Source of the DNA: Leptobrachium leishanense
Taxonomy: Eukaryota > Chordata > Amphibia > Anura > Megophryidae
NCBI GenBank assembly: GCA_009667805.1
Contig: CM019067.1
Span: 70,326,997 to 70,390,996, forward strand
Length of the DNA stretch: 64,000 bases
Direction: 5' to 3'
A model generated the notes under the pieces. The model was not told where the DNA came from and searched no databases. It worked only from the letters and a program-made list of their open reading frames with translations. The position numbers and the translations under genes were made by a program. Every line of letters starts with the position of its first letter. Position 1 is the first letter of the stretch. Of this stretch, positions 10,901-21,123 are shown in pieces.

Positions 10901-11673
10901 TACAGTTACAGTTACAAGTATTTATAAAGCCATATCGATGTATAACGGGAGAGACAGAATAACAAACATACATACATGTTACACATATGGAACGGAAGGA
11001 GAGCGGATCCTGCTCGAGAGCTCACAATCTAAGAGGGGTGACACATTAGGTGAGGGTGAATAAGTGAAGTGGCGGGTTGCAGGAGGGCTGAATGGGAAGA
11101 GGAGCAGGAAATTGTCACGATCTCCATGGCTGACTGCACTGGGTTCACATTCCATGTTCAGGCAGCACATGTAAAGTGCTGCCCCATGCTCAGCATTGAC
11201 TTGTGGTACTCAAACAGTTAAGCATAACAACACCCTCCTGCTTGCAATAAAGGTTCACTTTTCCCCTCTATCTTGGCTTTGCATCGCAAGTCTAACCTTC
11301 AAATGTATCTGACCTGTTCTAAGATTAATATTGTCTACCATGTTTCAGACCATGCTTGCTTGAACGACTACCGCCCTGTACCAGCCCCTTGACCTCGGAT
11401 CTCCCACTGACCATTCTCCTGGATAACCCACTTTGCACTACGCCTTGGATCATCCAATATCTGCCTATCCAAAGGTACCATCGGTGCATCCCCGCATCCT
11501 GGGCTCAGACTCCCTGAACCTGCATTGCCACCCCGGTGCCATTCCTGACAGAAATGACAGTGGGGGAACCATTTAGTGAGCCAATGCGTTTTCAGAGACT
11601 TCTTGAAGGACTGGAGAGATGGGGAGAGTCTAATGTTGCGAGGGAGTTCCATGGAAAGGGATTGACCTGCTAA
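10901..11673 (-). mobile_element. L2-like LINE 3' portion (LINE B), split by a solo LTR
   Basis: Collinear with the LINE copy at 49526-50290. Shared blocks are 'gttacaagtatttataaagc', 'agaggggtgacac', 'tgcgttttcagagacttctt' and 'gttccatggaaaggg'. On the minus strand the last block encodes a residue run 'SLQSFKKSLKTH', typical of the end of L2/CR1-group reverse transcriptase proteins. The copy is interrupted at 11114-11550 by an LTR and its 5' part is missing. Confidence 0.7.
11114..11550. mobile_element. Solo LTR (gypsy-like) with 5-bp target duplication
   Basis: Begins TGTCACGATCTCC and ends CATTCCTGACA, the TG...CA form of an LTR. It is flanked on both sides by gaaat (11109-11113 and 11551-11555). 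A 5-bp duplication fits Ty3/gypsy or ERV integration. It splits LINE B, whose sequence continues on either side. No internal coding region is present, so recombination between two LTRs probably removed it. Confidence 0.75.
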
Positions 11674-12099
11674 GGCAAGGGTCAAACGAAAGCATTTTTA
11701 CACGCGAACGTAAAAAAGTGCGTCCGAACGCATTGACGTATTTTTTCACGGAATAGGCGAAAACGGTCATACGATGCGCATTTTTGTGCGTGATGTTTTA
11801 CGGATCCAAACCAGGAAACTTTTTGCGTCTGGACGTTATGTTAGCCGGACACGAGCAGGGTCTGACGTCTCCAAATCACACACACACACCGCTAGCGGGC
11901 GCAGCGCACTCTGTACGTCCGTACTAGCGGTTCAGCGTTCTCGAAAAAATGCGTTCATTTTCCACTTGCGTTGCGTGGCCGAACTTTCGTGCGACCGTAC
12001 TTCGTATATTGGCTGTCATTGCCCGTCATTTGCTGCTAGTGCGGCCGTGATTAAGTGCGCCAGAACGCACGTTAAAAGTGCGGTAGTCTGACCCCAGCC
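11674..12099. mobile_element. Harbinger MITE (426 bp)
   Basis: Ends are GGCAAGGGTCAAACGAAAGC and GGTAGTCTGACCCCAGCC, closely related to the ends of the full Harbinger element at 5855. Flanks are TAA and TTA (11671-11673, 12100-12102), the TWA preference of the superfamily. It is nearly identical to the copy at 40880-41305, including equal length. No coding capacity; it would need the transposase in trans. Confidence 0.88.
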
Positions 12100-12102
12100 T
12101 TA

Positions 12103-12662
12103 GATAGCTGTCAACTTCTCCCTTCACTGTGGCCTTAGTAGAGGGTGCTACTTATGGAGCTTTGCCAGTTATTATTTGTGTCTCCTGTTTGTATTGTATT
12201 GCTATAGTTTGGTTGCTTGTTCGTCTTACGTTTTTTCTTTAAAGTTCTGTACTGTACCTGATCCACCAATACATATTTATTTTTAAAAAAGGACAACATT
12301 TGCATACACTATATAATATATATGTACTAAAATATTTATAGTTCATCCTCTCACCTAGGGATGGTGATAATGTAAGCAAGGCTAGTGGAAATTTGTCACT
12401 CCATAGTTGCAAACTGTGGAATTTGTCTTTGACCACTTGGGATCAGAAGTGGCAAGTAACTTTTCAGCTTGGCTTGTACCTTTTAGGAATTAAATTCTGA
12501 AATGTGTATACATATATATGTATATACACACACATATGTGCAACAAAAAGGCCGCATTCAACCTGGACATGCATATCTCCTAAAGGTGCAGCTGAGACAA
12601 ATAGATAATATACAAAAATCAGTGCACACAACCTAAACATACATCAAAAAGGTTAAAAACTA
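12103..12662. other. Unassigned sequence with a TA/CA microsatellite
   Basis: Contains an alternating pyrimidine-purine stretch around 12507-12540 ('atacatatatatgtatatac'). No gene recognised. Confidence 0.4.
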
Positions 12663-12894
12663 TCTGTGACTAGTGATGGGCCAAACAACCCCCATGTTCG
12701 GTTCGAACTCAAACACCCGAACGGCCGAAAAGTTCAAACTGGAACGTAATGCAAGGGGGTCATACTTCCGAAAATGAAAGTACCCTCCAAGAGGGCATAT
12801 ATGCAAGATACTGGCCATAAAAGGTGTATGGGGGTCCGGGTACTGCCCTGGGGGACGGGAAACAATGAAAAAAAAGTAAAAAAATAAAAACGTT

Positions 12895-12990
12895 TTAACC
12901 CTTTCGCTGCTGCTGAGTGCTGAGCCATTTCACCGCTGTGTACTGAGCTCATTTTTACTGCTTTTGCTCATGTTTAAACGCGATTTGAAG
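12895..12990. mobile_element. End of a TTAA-inserting MITE
   Basis: TTAACCCTTTCGCTGCTG followed by 'gagctcatttttactgcttttgctcat' matches, in inverse orientation, the right ends of the elements finishing at 18559 and 58660. The target TTAA suggests piggyBac or Kolobok ancestry; ends alone cannot separate the two. Beyond about 12990 it passes directly into a minisatellite and I find no matching opposite end. Confidence 0.65.
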
Positions 12991-12991
12991 C

Positions 12992-13265
12992 CATGGGAAA
13001 TGTTTGACCAACAATGAGTGGGAAATGTTTGACCAACAAGGAGTGGGAAATTTTTGAGCAACAAGGAGTGGAAAATGTTTGACCAATAAGGAGTGTGAAA
13101 TGTTTGAGCAACATTGAGTGAGAAATGTTTGAGCAACAATGAGTGGGAAATGTTTGAGCAACATTGAGTGAGAAATGTTTGAGCAACAATGAGTGGGAAA
13201 TGTTTGAGCAACAATGAGTCAGAAATGTTTGAGCAACAAGGCATGGGAAATGTTTGACCAACAAG
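12992..13265. repeat. 25-bp minisatellite ('GAAATGTTTGACCAACAAGGAGTGG')
   Basis: About eleven tandem units of 25 bp vary mainly at gac/gag and aagg/aatg positions. Two further units follow at 15489-15537, on the other side of element X, so the array was split by that insertion. Because 25 is not a multiple of 3, repeated peptide-like frames on the minus strand are artefacts. Confidence 0.9.
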
Positions 13266-15488
13266 GGGCTAAATTACAATCTTTGCGTAAACATATGCGC
13301 TGGCACAAAAAAAATTAACGCGAGGGGTAAAACCATTTGCGCCGAATCCCATATTACAAAGTCAGTGCTACAACCGCCTGCAATCGTCTACTGAGTGTGA
13401 ACCTGCGCAAACCCTCCGTGAGCTTACTGTACTTTGTGCATCCTATACTTAACATTGTGAGCGCAAATGCGAATGTGCGCTGGTTCGAGGATGGTATTAC
13501 AATCTATTTTGTGGTAATTACCGCATAGCCTTTGTGCACATAATTTTAGCAACTCCTAAAAGCTGGTGTTAATGGCAAATCTGAACAACATGGCCGATAC
13601 ACCTGGCCGAACACCAGCCCATAAAAAACAGCAACAAAAATGCAGCAAAGTATAGTTGCCCATTAAACACATACCAAACCAATAAAATGGAGAAGTTGTA
13701 TGTGCATTTATTATTGCTGCAGCATATATGTTCAGATTGACTGTGGCAGGCGCAATTTCTTAACGTGAGATAATTGTGTTTCCTAATTCTGATTGGCTGA
13801 ATCGCGAGAAAAAAACAGTGTACACACAGATTTTTGCGCGCGACGGTACTGCGTGAGCATTTGGGCGCAGCCTGTTTGCGCGCGTTATTGATCGCCGGAT
13901 GAAAAGACGTGCGAGGATTGTAATTCCAGTGGTGATTTTTAGACATGTGCACAGCACAAAATTTCGTTTTGAACTAATGGATTAGTCCTAAAATGCAATT
14001 TATTTAGTTGCTTAAGAAATTCGTTTTCAGTTCTTTAGTATGAAAACTAATTTCATTCATCCGAAAACCAGTGGATACAATTACTATTGTAGTGACTCCT
14101 CAGAGGGCTAAGATCGGTGCTTGTTACAGTATCACTCACTCTCAGCACAATGTGTCAGGAAAAGCTGTTACAGTAACTGACTGCTGCTCATCACAGCGGT
14201 CAGAGTTTCAGTAAAACTAGTAAATAATATTTTTATATATAAGAGGTTAGAACAATATTGTTTAACTGAAACTCTAAGCGCTGTCACAGTCAGTTATTGT
14301 AACAGCTGAGCCTGATATATTGTACTGAGAGATAATATAACAAGCAGCCGATCTCAATGCTCACAGCCACTGAATTTAAAGGGCTAAAAAAAAGGCTCCT
14401 CTCTGTATAATGTATAGAACATCCTCCTGCATTAATTAATACCCCTCTCTGTATAATGTAGATAACATCCTCCTGCATGTGGAGGGTGCAGAACTTCGGA
14501 ATGCAATGCTTATCCAGCAGAGGAGAGGGAACTTTTACTTAAACTTTGTATCTCTGTGGGGGAGACACGGGAATATAAAAGCAGAGGAGAGGGAAAATAT
14601 TAACGTAAATTGGTCTGAAAGCTCAGAGAAGAGATGACTGGTGCAAATTTATTTTTATTATAAAATAAAGCACTTTAAATCTAGGGAAAACATTCAAATA
14701 AATCACACTGAAGGCTCATAATGACAGAGTAACTGTGAGAGCTGGATACTAAATGTATCAGACGTAAAAAAAACTTTATAACACGCAGCACTGGGAGAGG
14801 AGAAGGACTTTATATAAAACGTGTATTATAGATGAGGAAAGGGGGATAGTGGTCCTGGATAATATAAAATGTATCAGACCTAAGCCCCTATTATGCAGAG
14901 CGGGAGGGGAGATAACACACGTTTTATAAAGTCCCTCTCTTCTCCCAGCGCTGCTTGTTATAAAGGGGTTTTTACTATCCAGCCCTCCTCTGTCTTTAGC
15001 TTTCAGTGTGATTTATTTGAATGCTGTCCTTCTCCAGCTGCTTTTATCATCTTGTCTGCCTCATAGACATGCAAGAGTTAAGTAAAGGTTTCCTCTCCTG
15101 TGCTGGCTGTCTGTGCTGCGAGTGAGTATTCTGGAGCTCTATCACTGTCAGATTTTCGGGTAGGGGTCGGGAAGGATTACGCATACAAATCTTTTCTGTA
15201 GCTTTGCGATGTTGCGTTTTATTACTGGTCTCCTTCACTCATCAATGTAATATCACAAAAAGGACTGAAACTAAAATGTAGTGCATTTTATTTTAGTTTC
15301 TTTCGTTTTTTGTACTGAGCAGTTTCGTATCTCTTAAGTCATACTAAAACTAAATTATTCCAAAATTCGGACTAAATCGTTTTAGTACTAAAACGAATGC
15401 ACATGTCTAGTGATTTTTAAGTTTAACGCTTGGCTCAAAAATTCACGCTTTGCGCGAGGGTTACTGCGCGAAGATTGTAATATAGCCC
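13266..15488. mobile_element. Element X copy 1 (non-autonomous, 3-bp target duplication)
   Basis: Ends are GGGCTAAATTACAATCTTTG and GCGAAGATTGTAATATAGCCC. Flanks are aag on both sides (13263-13265, 15489-15491). It is collinear with the copies at 55439-56388 and 61908-63929. Three-base duplications with G-rich termini suggest PIF/Harbinger affinity, although aag is not the usual TWA. It is enlarged by the hAT MITE at 13940-15409. Confidence 0.8.
13940..15409. mobile_element. hAT MITE inside element X
   Basis: Ends are TAGACATGTGCA and TGCACATGTCTA, flanked by the perfect 8-bp duplication gtgatttt (13932-13939, 15410-15417). Removing it and one duplication restores the element X reading 'ccagtggtgatttttaag' seen in inverse form near 55520. 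No coding capacity; AT-rich interior of 1470 bp. Confidence 0.9.
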
Positions 15489-15726
15489 AAGGAGTGGGAA
15501 ATGTTTGACCAACAAGGAGTGGGAAATGTTTGAATAACACACAGGACAGGGTATACCTGAAATAGGCCAGACGGTATACAAGGACACATTCTAACACAAG
15601 CCCAAATCTATCAGTGTTAGAGTGGTCAGGGCTAGCCAAAATGGTACACAAGGGGTATCTATTGTATAAGCCAAAAATTGATCAGAGTTAGAGTGGTCAA
15701 GGAATAGCCAAGGACTGGTACACGGG
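15489..15726. repeat. Minisatellite tail and unclassified repeat
   Basis: Two 25-bp minisatellite units are followed by sequence with two related blocks ('agtgttagagtggtcagg' and 'agagttagagtggtcaag') about 70 bp apart. This is possibly a decayed LTR or tandem duplication. Unresolved. Confidence 0.45.
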
Positions 15727-16326
15727 CAGGGCCATTGCTAGGCTATTTTGCGCCCTAGGCCAGACCAGCTACTTGCACCCCCCCACAAAAAAAAAATGAA
15801 AGCAACACAAATGAAAAAGCTTACTGATCGGCACCTGGGGGATGGCCACTGGGTTCTGCAGTCCGAGTTGTATGGCCGAATCAGCGTTATAGACTGGGAC
15901 TAAAAATGAGAGAGTTGTGTTTTCTTTAATGAGAGTGTTATTATGTATTATTAAATGAGCGTTTAATGATTTATATTACCAAGGATGTGGCTCCAGCTTC
16001 GGCTCATGTCGGTGTCCAGGCTGCTCCTTCTCATGAGACTGACTGCCAATGACTGACTTCACACGCGCCAGCGTGTTGTGTCCACGTCAGCCGCTGGCGT
16101 CAAGGATGAGTCTGGCAGGAGGAGCTGAATGCTTCTGCGCTGTGGCTGGCTGCCCCTCAGTCCAGACAGCCGGAAACGAGCATCCCGGTGATGGGCCGCG
16201 GCTCACGGACACTGGTGTCCGAGAGCATGTGGACACCTATGTAACTCCTGTGGAGCTTGGCTGCACCCTAGGCGGCGCTGCACTCTAGGCGGCCACCTAA
16301 CTTGCCTAACAGCAGCGCCGGCCCTG
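15727..16326. mobile_element. hAT-like element with CAGGGCC ends (600 bp)
   Basis: Left end CAGGGCCATTGCTAGGC and right end GCAGCGCCGGCCCTG form short inverted repeats. The flanks tacacggg and tacacagc agree at 6 of 8 positions, fitting an aged hAT target duplication. GC-rich interior with 'ccctaggcggcgctgcac'. No transposase. Confidence 0.65.
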
Positions 16327-16905
16327 TACACAGCGGTGGTTCTCATACAAGCCAGGTAACAACGGAGACTGAAAAATCAACCAAGTAGTGAATCGCCAGG
16401 AGACACTCAGCACTGAGGGAAGCAAACTCCACAACAGGGCGATGAGCCAGAACGTGCTGTCTGTATTTAAACCCGACGGGTGCACGTCATCATGCTTCGC
16501 CCCGCCTCCTGACCATCCCTGTGAGCTCCGGAAGCCAGCACAACTCCTGGCACCTGGCATGTCGATGGCGCCGCTGGGTGGCGGGGCCCCCTCTGAGCCC
16601 CAGACGTCACAGATACGCTCATACACACCACACATTACTGTGAGTTTTATTTCTGTGGAACTGTGTTATGTCCTTTTTTTGTTTTGGAAGTGGGCGAAAA
16701 GCTGTTATGGGTTGAGGAAGTTTACGGGGGCCCCATTGTGAGGTTCAGTATGGGGCCCCATCATTTTTGATGGCTGCCCTGTATACATCTGGGACACGGG
16801 TCAGTGCACCCAAATATTGTGCCTTTGGTGCCAGCTAGTGCCTTCACACCGTAACCCATCTGAGGTATTGTGGAAGAGTGCAGGGTTGGATCCGATGGTC
16901 AAATA
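16327..16905. other. Remaining hAT body and unclassified sequence
   Basis: The part from about 16797 matches the internal repeats of the hAT element at 43190-43570 ('attgtgcctttggtgcc', 'ggtattgtggaagagtgcag'). The part before 16700 is GC-rich and unassigned; its open frames have no family features. Confidence 0.45.
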
Positions 16906-17208
16906 TTTATTTATTTGATTTATTTATTTATTTAAAAAGGATTTTACCAGGAAGGATACATTGAGATTTCTCTCGTTTTCAAGTATGTCCTGGGTTCAAG
17001 AACATTGAGTTGTACAGAAATACAATATAGTAAAATGCAAGATATTAACACAAAACCAAATATACAGATTAACAGAAAAATAAATATGTAGGAAATAATG
17101 TCATTATGTTACATGTTTACAGGTGCATTCCGTATTGAGGTATGTTAATAGGGAAGTCTTAAGGGACTTTAGACTGGGGGAAGATTTGATGGCGTCTGGG
17201 AGGTTAGT

Positions 17209-18881
17209 TCATATTTGCGGTGCTCTGTAGGAAAATGAGGATCGAGCCACGTTCTTTTTGTATTGCGGTATTGCAAGTAAGGTGCTGGTCCTGGATCTGA
17301 GGTTATAGGATGAGGGAGCTGCTGGGGCAATCAGCCTACTCAGGTAGGGTGGTAGCTTCCCAGAAAAGCTCTTAACCACTTCAATGCGGTGGACGCGCTC
17401 AGCGCGTCCAACCGCATTGCTACTTGGCTGCGGAGGACGCGCTGAGCGCGTCCTCCCTTTGCAGCCCGCGATCAGCCGGTATTCCGGCTGATCGCTCGGC
17501 CCCCCGGTGTGGGCTGACATCATCGATGTCAGCTCAACCTCCGGGACCCCGGCGGGCACGATAGGCGTCATCGCGCATACGCAATGACGTCTATTTCAGG
17601 CACCCCCCCGCCATTGCAGGGAAGGTGCCTGAATGGGAGGGGGGGGAGGTCCTTCAGACCTCTCCCCCTCCCCATCTGTGCATGCCAGCGGTTAAAGGCA
17701 GGCACCGCCTGGAAGGGCACAGCCTGCCCTTCCAAGCGGCGGCTGTCTTTAACCCCTAGGGGGCTGGATCGCGATATGGCGCCAACATGCGCCGTATCGC
17801 GGTCCCCTCCCGGAGCTGGCCGACATCTTGGATGTCGGCCAAGCTTCCGGGATATCCCCCTAATGACTGGTGTCATCGCGCAGAGCGCGATGGCGCCAGT
17901 TTTCAAATTAACCCCTTGCTGCCACCTATAGTGGAGATAGGGGGTTCATTGGAACCCCCTATCTCCCGATCCGTGACAGCTAGGGGTTAATATTTACTAT
18001 CACTGGAACGGCCAGAGCGTGGCCGTTCCAATGATACCAAACATGACCATGTAAACTGTAAAAAAAAATAAAAAAAATTTTTTGGGTTTTGTTTTAGATT
18101 TATTAGTGCAACAATATTGTTCCCATTTCAATTATAATGTGAACAATGATGCTGCACTAACGATTTTTTCTATGGGGGGCGTTTGCTAAAAAACACGTAA
18201 TTTCCCCCAAAAAAAGTAACGATTTCTCATTTCTAATTTTTTTAACAAGCGCACCCCATAGAAAATATAACCGCAAACGATCGCATTTTAAAATGTGAAA
18301 AAAACCACTTTACACATTGTAAATTATTGAAAATTCTAATTTTATTGCATATTTTGTTATAATATACAGACATGACATAACGTATACATATAATAATGAC
18401 ATATTTGAATCTGCACAGTCTGCCGGAAAGAACGATATATAATATGTCTGGGTCATATATTAAAATAAGGCTTCAAAACGCGGTTAAACATGATGAGCGA
18501 AACCGGTAAAAATGAGCTCAGCACAGAGGTGGGAAAAGGCTCAGCAGCGAAAGGGTTAAACACCAGGTTGGAAAAGTGAAGGGTACGTTTAGACTCCAAC
18601 GATAGCCAGTTTAGCTTTTTTAACATGTCACAATGGTGGGTCATGTAGTTACATTGTAGCACAAAGCGGCAGAATGAGTTATACAATGTAGTAAGTTTAT
18701 GAAGGTGTGTTTGCGGGGCAGCTGCATACACTACATATCCGTATTCAATAGCTGGCATAAGCATTTGTTGTACAATCTGCTTTCTTACCGCGGGGCTCAG
18801 ACAGGATTTGTTTCTATACAGGGCACTTAGTTTGGGGTAGAGTTTAGATGAGAGTTTTTTTAAATGATATACACCTATCAC
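17209..18881 (-). pseudogene. LINE A reverse-transcriptase C-terminal fragment
   Basis: The upstream exon-like block (18881-18560) reads like the region after the LINE reverse-transcriptase core: 'LSPAVRKQIVQQMLMPAIEY' and 'LYNSFCRFVLQCNYMTHHC'. The downstream block (17371-17209) continues with 'SGKLPPYLSRLIAP', 'SYNLRSR' and 'RSSFSYRAPQIW', the conserved end of L2/Rex-type ORF2 proteins. The break falls exactly at TTAA duplicated by the MITE 17372-18559, so the protein was continuous before that insertion. No endonuclease or RT active site is present in this truncated copy. Non-functional. Confidence 0.8.
17372..18559. mobile_element. TTAA-inserting MITE (piggyBac or Kolobok type), 1.2 kb
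   Basis: Bounded by TTAACCACTTCAATGCGG and CAGCAGCGAAAGGGTTAA. It sits inside the LINE A protein-coding frame, with TTAA duplicated. The left half is unusually GC-rich with local palindromes ('acgcgctcagcgcgtcc', 'gacatcttggatgtcggcc'); the right half is AT-rich. It is collinear with 56602-58660. No transposase is encoded, so it must be moved in trans. Confidence 0.82.
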
Positions 18882-18937
18882 ATTGAAGTGCAGAAAAAGT
18901 GTGTCTTAGTCCGTGGTGCACGACACCGAGAATCTAG

Positions 18938-19378
18938 CAGGGTTATTCAAAGAAATCCGAATTGTGGCCGAAAGGTAATTGAACTCTGAAATTCAGCGTA
19001 CGGTTACCTTTCCTGGCCATTCAGCTATTCAGAGAGCAGGCAGTACGCCAAATGTTGGCGAATTGCCTGCACATATGGTGCCTGTTCGTTGCCTGTTCGA
19101 GGGCAGTGAAATCCCCATAGAGAAGCAATGCTTTGTCTATTCAGAGAACAAAAACCAGCGGTGAAAAGTTGCCGAAATGCCCTACTGTTTAGTGGTTTCA
19201 TTCGGCAGGTTTATTCAGGAGAATCCCATAGGCTTCAATGTTAAAAATATTCCTGTTTTAATGCAATATCTAATAAACCGTTTATTATTATATTCTGTAG
19301 TAAAGAGTCTCTTTATTTTTAGATTTTTTTAGGATCTTTTAAGCATTTTTTGGAATTTTTTTGAAAACTTTTTTTTTT
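18938..19378 (+). mobile_element. Element Y, left part only
   Basis: Begins CAGGGTTATTCAAAGAAATC and follows intact Y copies (57516, 62004 inverted) through 'ccatagagaagcaatgct', 'ggagaatcccataggcttca' and the 'taataaaccg' block. It then stops in a T-run and passes into hAT sequence. The right end is lost. Confidence 0.7.
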
Positions 19379-19469
19379 TCCCCTCGAACTTTCCGCGAAC
19401 ATCCTGAAAAGTTCAAAGTTCGAAGAACTCATGTTCGAATTGAACCGGCAGCCCATCCCTATCTGTGAC

Positions 19470-19938
19470 GGCGTGGCCATCATTTGTAGCATTATATATA
19501 GTAAACTGGTTGAACTGTGTGACTTGCCCAGCAAAAGACTGCCACATCACATCACTGTCCAATTAACTGATGCTGTAATCCGTTTACCATTATTCTATCC
19601 AGAATGAGCTCTGGCCGGAGTGAGTGTTGCATGGTGCGGGGATGTCTTGGGAGGGCAGGGTGTAAGGGAATTACAATGTTATCCGATTTTGTTCTGTATA
19701 AAAACCTGTACAGTCCCATTAAAAGCATCCATTTTTTTCACCCTACACTGTGTCTCGACAAGTGACGAGGCTGGCTGGACGCTAATTCACACCTTTCAGC
19801 AGCGTCACAAAAGTGATTTTGAGGGCCCTTTCGACCATATCAGGACTACAAATGAGTTTACAGCTCCATTACATCACACAATGCTGGCTTTCTATACCTT
19901 GCAGGACCCATGGGGCTCTTACAGTGACTATTCACTGG
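19470..19938. other. Unassigned sequence
   Basis: No repeat family recognised. A 109-codon open frame at 19620-19949 shows no domain and is not considered a gene. Confidence 0.4.
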
Positions 19939-20111
19939 TTGACCTCTAGGGATGTGCAATGTGCATCGCTGAAAAATTTATTTTGTTTAGTTTCATTACG
20001 TTTTCAAATAATTTTGTTTTCGGAATTTCTAATTTCATTTTGTATTTCTTTTAGTTTTGGATCGTTTCGAAATTTCAAATTGATTCGAATTTCATATATC
20101 AATTCAATAGG

Positions 20112-20306
20112 TTTTTTTTTTGAGAAAGGATTTTACCAGGAAAGATACATTGAGATTTCTCTCGTTTTCAAGTATGTCCGGGGTGGCGAGTATGTACCGT
20201 TAGGTGTCTTGCCCAAGGACACTTACTGGAGAGGTGCTCGTTGGGATCAAACCTATGTCACCACAGGCTCTCTCCATGCAGAGCAGTGATGTTGATCCAC
20301 CCAGCC
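20112..20306 (-). mobile_element. tRNA-type SINE with LINE A 3' tail
   Basis: On the minus strand it starts 'cggctgggtgg' and has a tRNA-like head with a box B-like 'ggtttgatccc'. A body with 'gtgtccttgggcaagacacc' follows, recalling the central part of several vertebrate tRNA SINEs. It ends with the LINE A-type tail 'gaaaacgagagaaatctc' and a poly-A run (T-run 20112-20121 on +). A better preserved copy is at 54560-54761. Confidence 0.8.
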
Positions 20307-20418
20307 GTGATAGTTGATATCAATTCGAATTTTGGATCACTAAATAAAACCCCAATTAATCAAATTTTCCCATTAAAAGAAAAGCTAGGGTTAAATTTTA
20401 AGCTGTGTCACAGATTTA

Positions 20419-20589
20419 CAGGGTTATTCAGAGAGCGTGAAAAGCAGGAGAATGAAAAATTCTAGGTCAAAATAGCCAAACCAGAAAAAATTCTCCCTTT
20501 CATCTCACTTTCCAAATCGGCTATTTTGACCTAGAATTTTTCATTCTCCAGTCATTCTCCTGCTTTTCACCTCTCTCTGAATAACCCTG
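20419..20589. mobile_element. Palindromic MITE with CAGGGTTATTCA ends
   Basis: CAGGGTTATTCAGAGAGCG and CTCTCTGAATAACCCTG bound a foldback unit with a central 'gaaaaaattctccc'. TTA flanks both sides (20416-20418, 20590-20592), a Harbinger-type duplication. The ends are shared with element Y, and the interior with the CAGGTCTATTCA MITEs, linking both groups. Confidence 0.82.
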
Positions 20590-20981
20590 TTAGTATGAGT
20601 CAAATTAAACAGTGAAACAAAATTAATTTGTTTCATAAAGTCCTTTGCTGACTATTAATTGTATTGTAAGTTAAAATCAATTCGATAGTTGATATCAATT
20701 CGATAGTTCCTTTCAAATTCAATAGTTGATATCAATTATTCACATTTTTCTTTTATGATGATGACACAGTGTAAAATGAAATAAATTCGTAATATACCAT
20801 TTTGTTTCGAATTCGTATCGTATCGATTTGTTATTTGGAAGTACTTCCGAACTACGAATTATCAAATTTCGTTCCAAATTCCGAATTTTTCCGAATCTCT
20901 ATTGGCCTCCTCAAGTCTGCACTTAAGATCCGCACTGTTACAGGGAAAAACAGAAATCACACCCGTAAACACTATTTACAC

Positions 20982-21115
20982 CAGGTATCTCAAATTCTGC
21001 CCCCCCCAGATGTTTATTGTCTACAAATCCCTGAATTCTTTGAAGGCAATAAATGGCGAGAGAATCATGGGAAATGTAGTTCATAAACATCTGGGGGCAG
21101 AGTTTGAGATCCCTG
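20982..21115. mobile_element. Small hAT-type palindromic MITE (134 bp)
   Basis: Inverted ends 'CAGGTATCTCAAATTCTGCC' and 'GGCAGAGTTTGAGATCCCTG'. The flanks atttacac and atttaaac agree at 7 of 8 bases. The same family occurs at 53970-54108 with a perfect duplication. Confidence 0.8.
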
Positions 21116-21123
21116 ATTTAAAC

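Larger units (their letters stand above)
16906..18937 (-). mobile_element. L2/CR1-group LINE (LINE A), split by a TTAA MITE
   Basis: Read on the minus strand. Reverse-transcriptase C-terminal sequence occupies 18881-18560, is interrupted at a TTAA, and continues 17371-17209. A 3' UTR follows containing 'gaaaacgagagaaatctc' and a tail of aaataaataa repeats at 16906-16935. The 5' part is missing, as usual for LINEs. Its 3' end is shared with the SINEs at 20112 and 54560. Group assignment rests on the protein fragment and the tetranucleotide-type tail. Confidence 0.8.
12671..19461. mobile_element. Non-autonomous hAT element enlarged by nested insertions
   Basis: Starts TAGTGATGGGCC and ends GGCAGCCCATCCCTA, flanked by the perfect 8-bp target duplication tctgtgac (12663-12670, 19462-19469), the hAT hallmark. 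Internal pieces match the coding hAT at 42600-47014: 'cataaaaggtgtatgggggtc' near 12817 and 'cagtgcacccaaatattgtg' near 16802. Most of its 6.8 kb is made of younger insertions listed separately. No transposase remains. Confidence 0.88.
19947..20901. mobile_element. hAT MITE carrying a SINE and a palindromic MITE
   Basis: Starts TAGGGATGTGCA and ends CCGAATCTCTA. The flanks ttgacctc (19939-19946) and ttggcctc (20902-20909) agree at 7 of 8 bases. The interior is rich in 'ttcgaat' and 'atatcaattcg' phrases like other TAGGGATG-type MITEs here. Two younger elements lie inside, at 20112-20306 and 20419-20589. Confidence 0.78.

Noticed and set aside
12930..13264. Repeated peptides from the 25-bp array
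   Set aside because: A 25-bp unit shifts frame each copy; all three frames stay open by chance of composition.
19620..20289. Open frames of 109 and 158 codons
   Set aside because: The second runs into a MITE and a SINE; the first has no recognised features.
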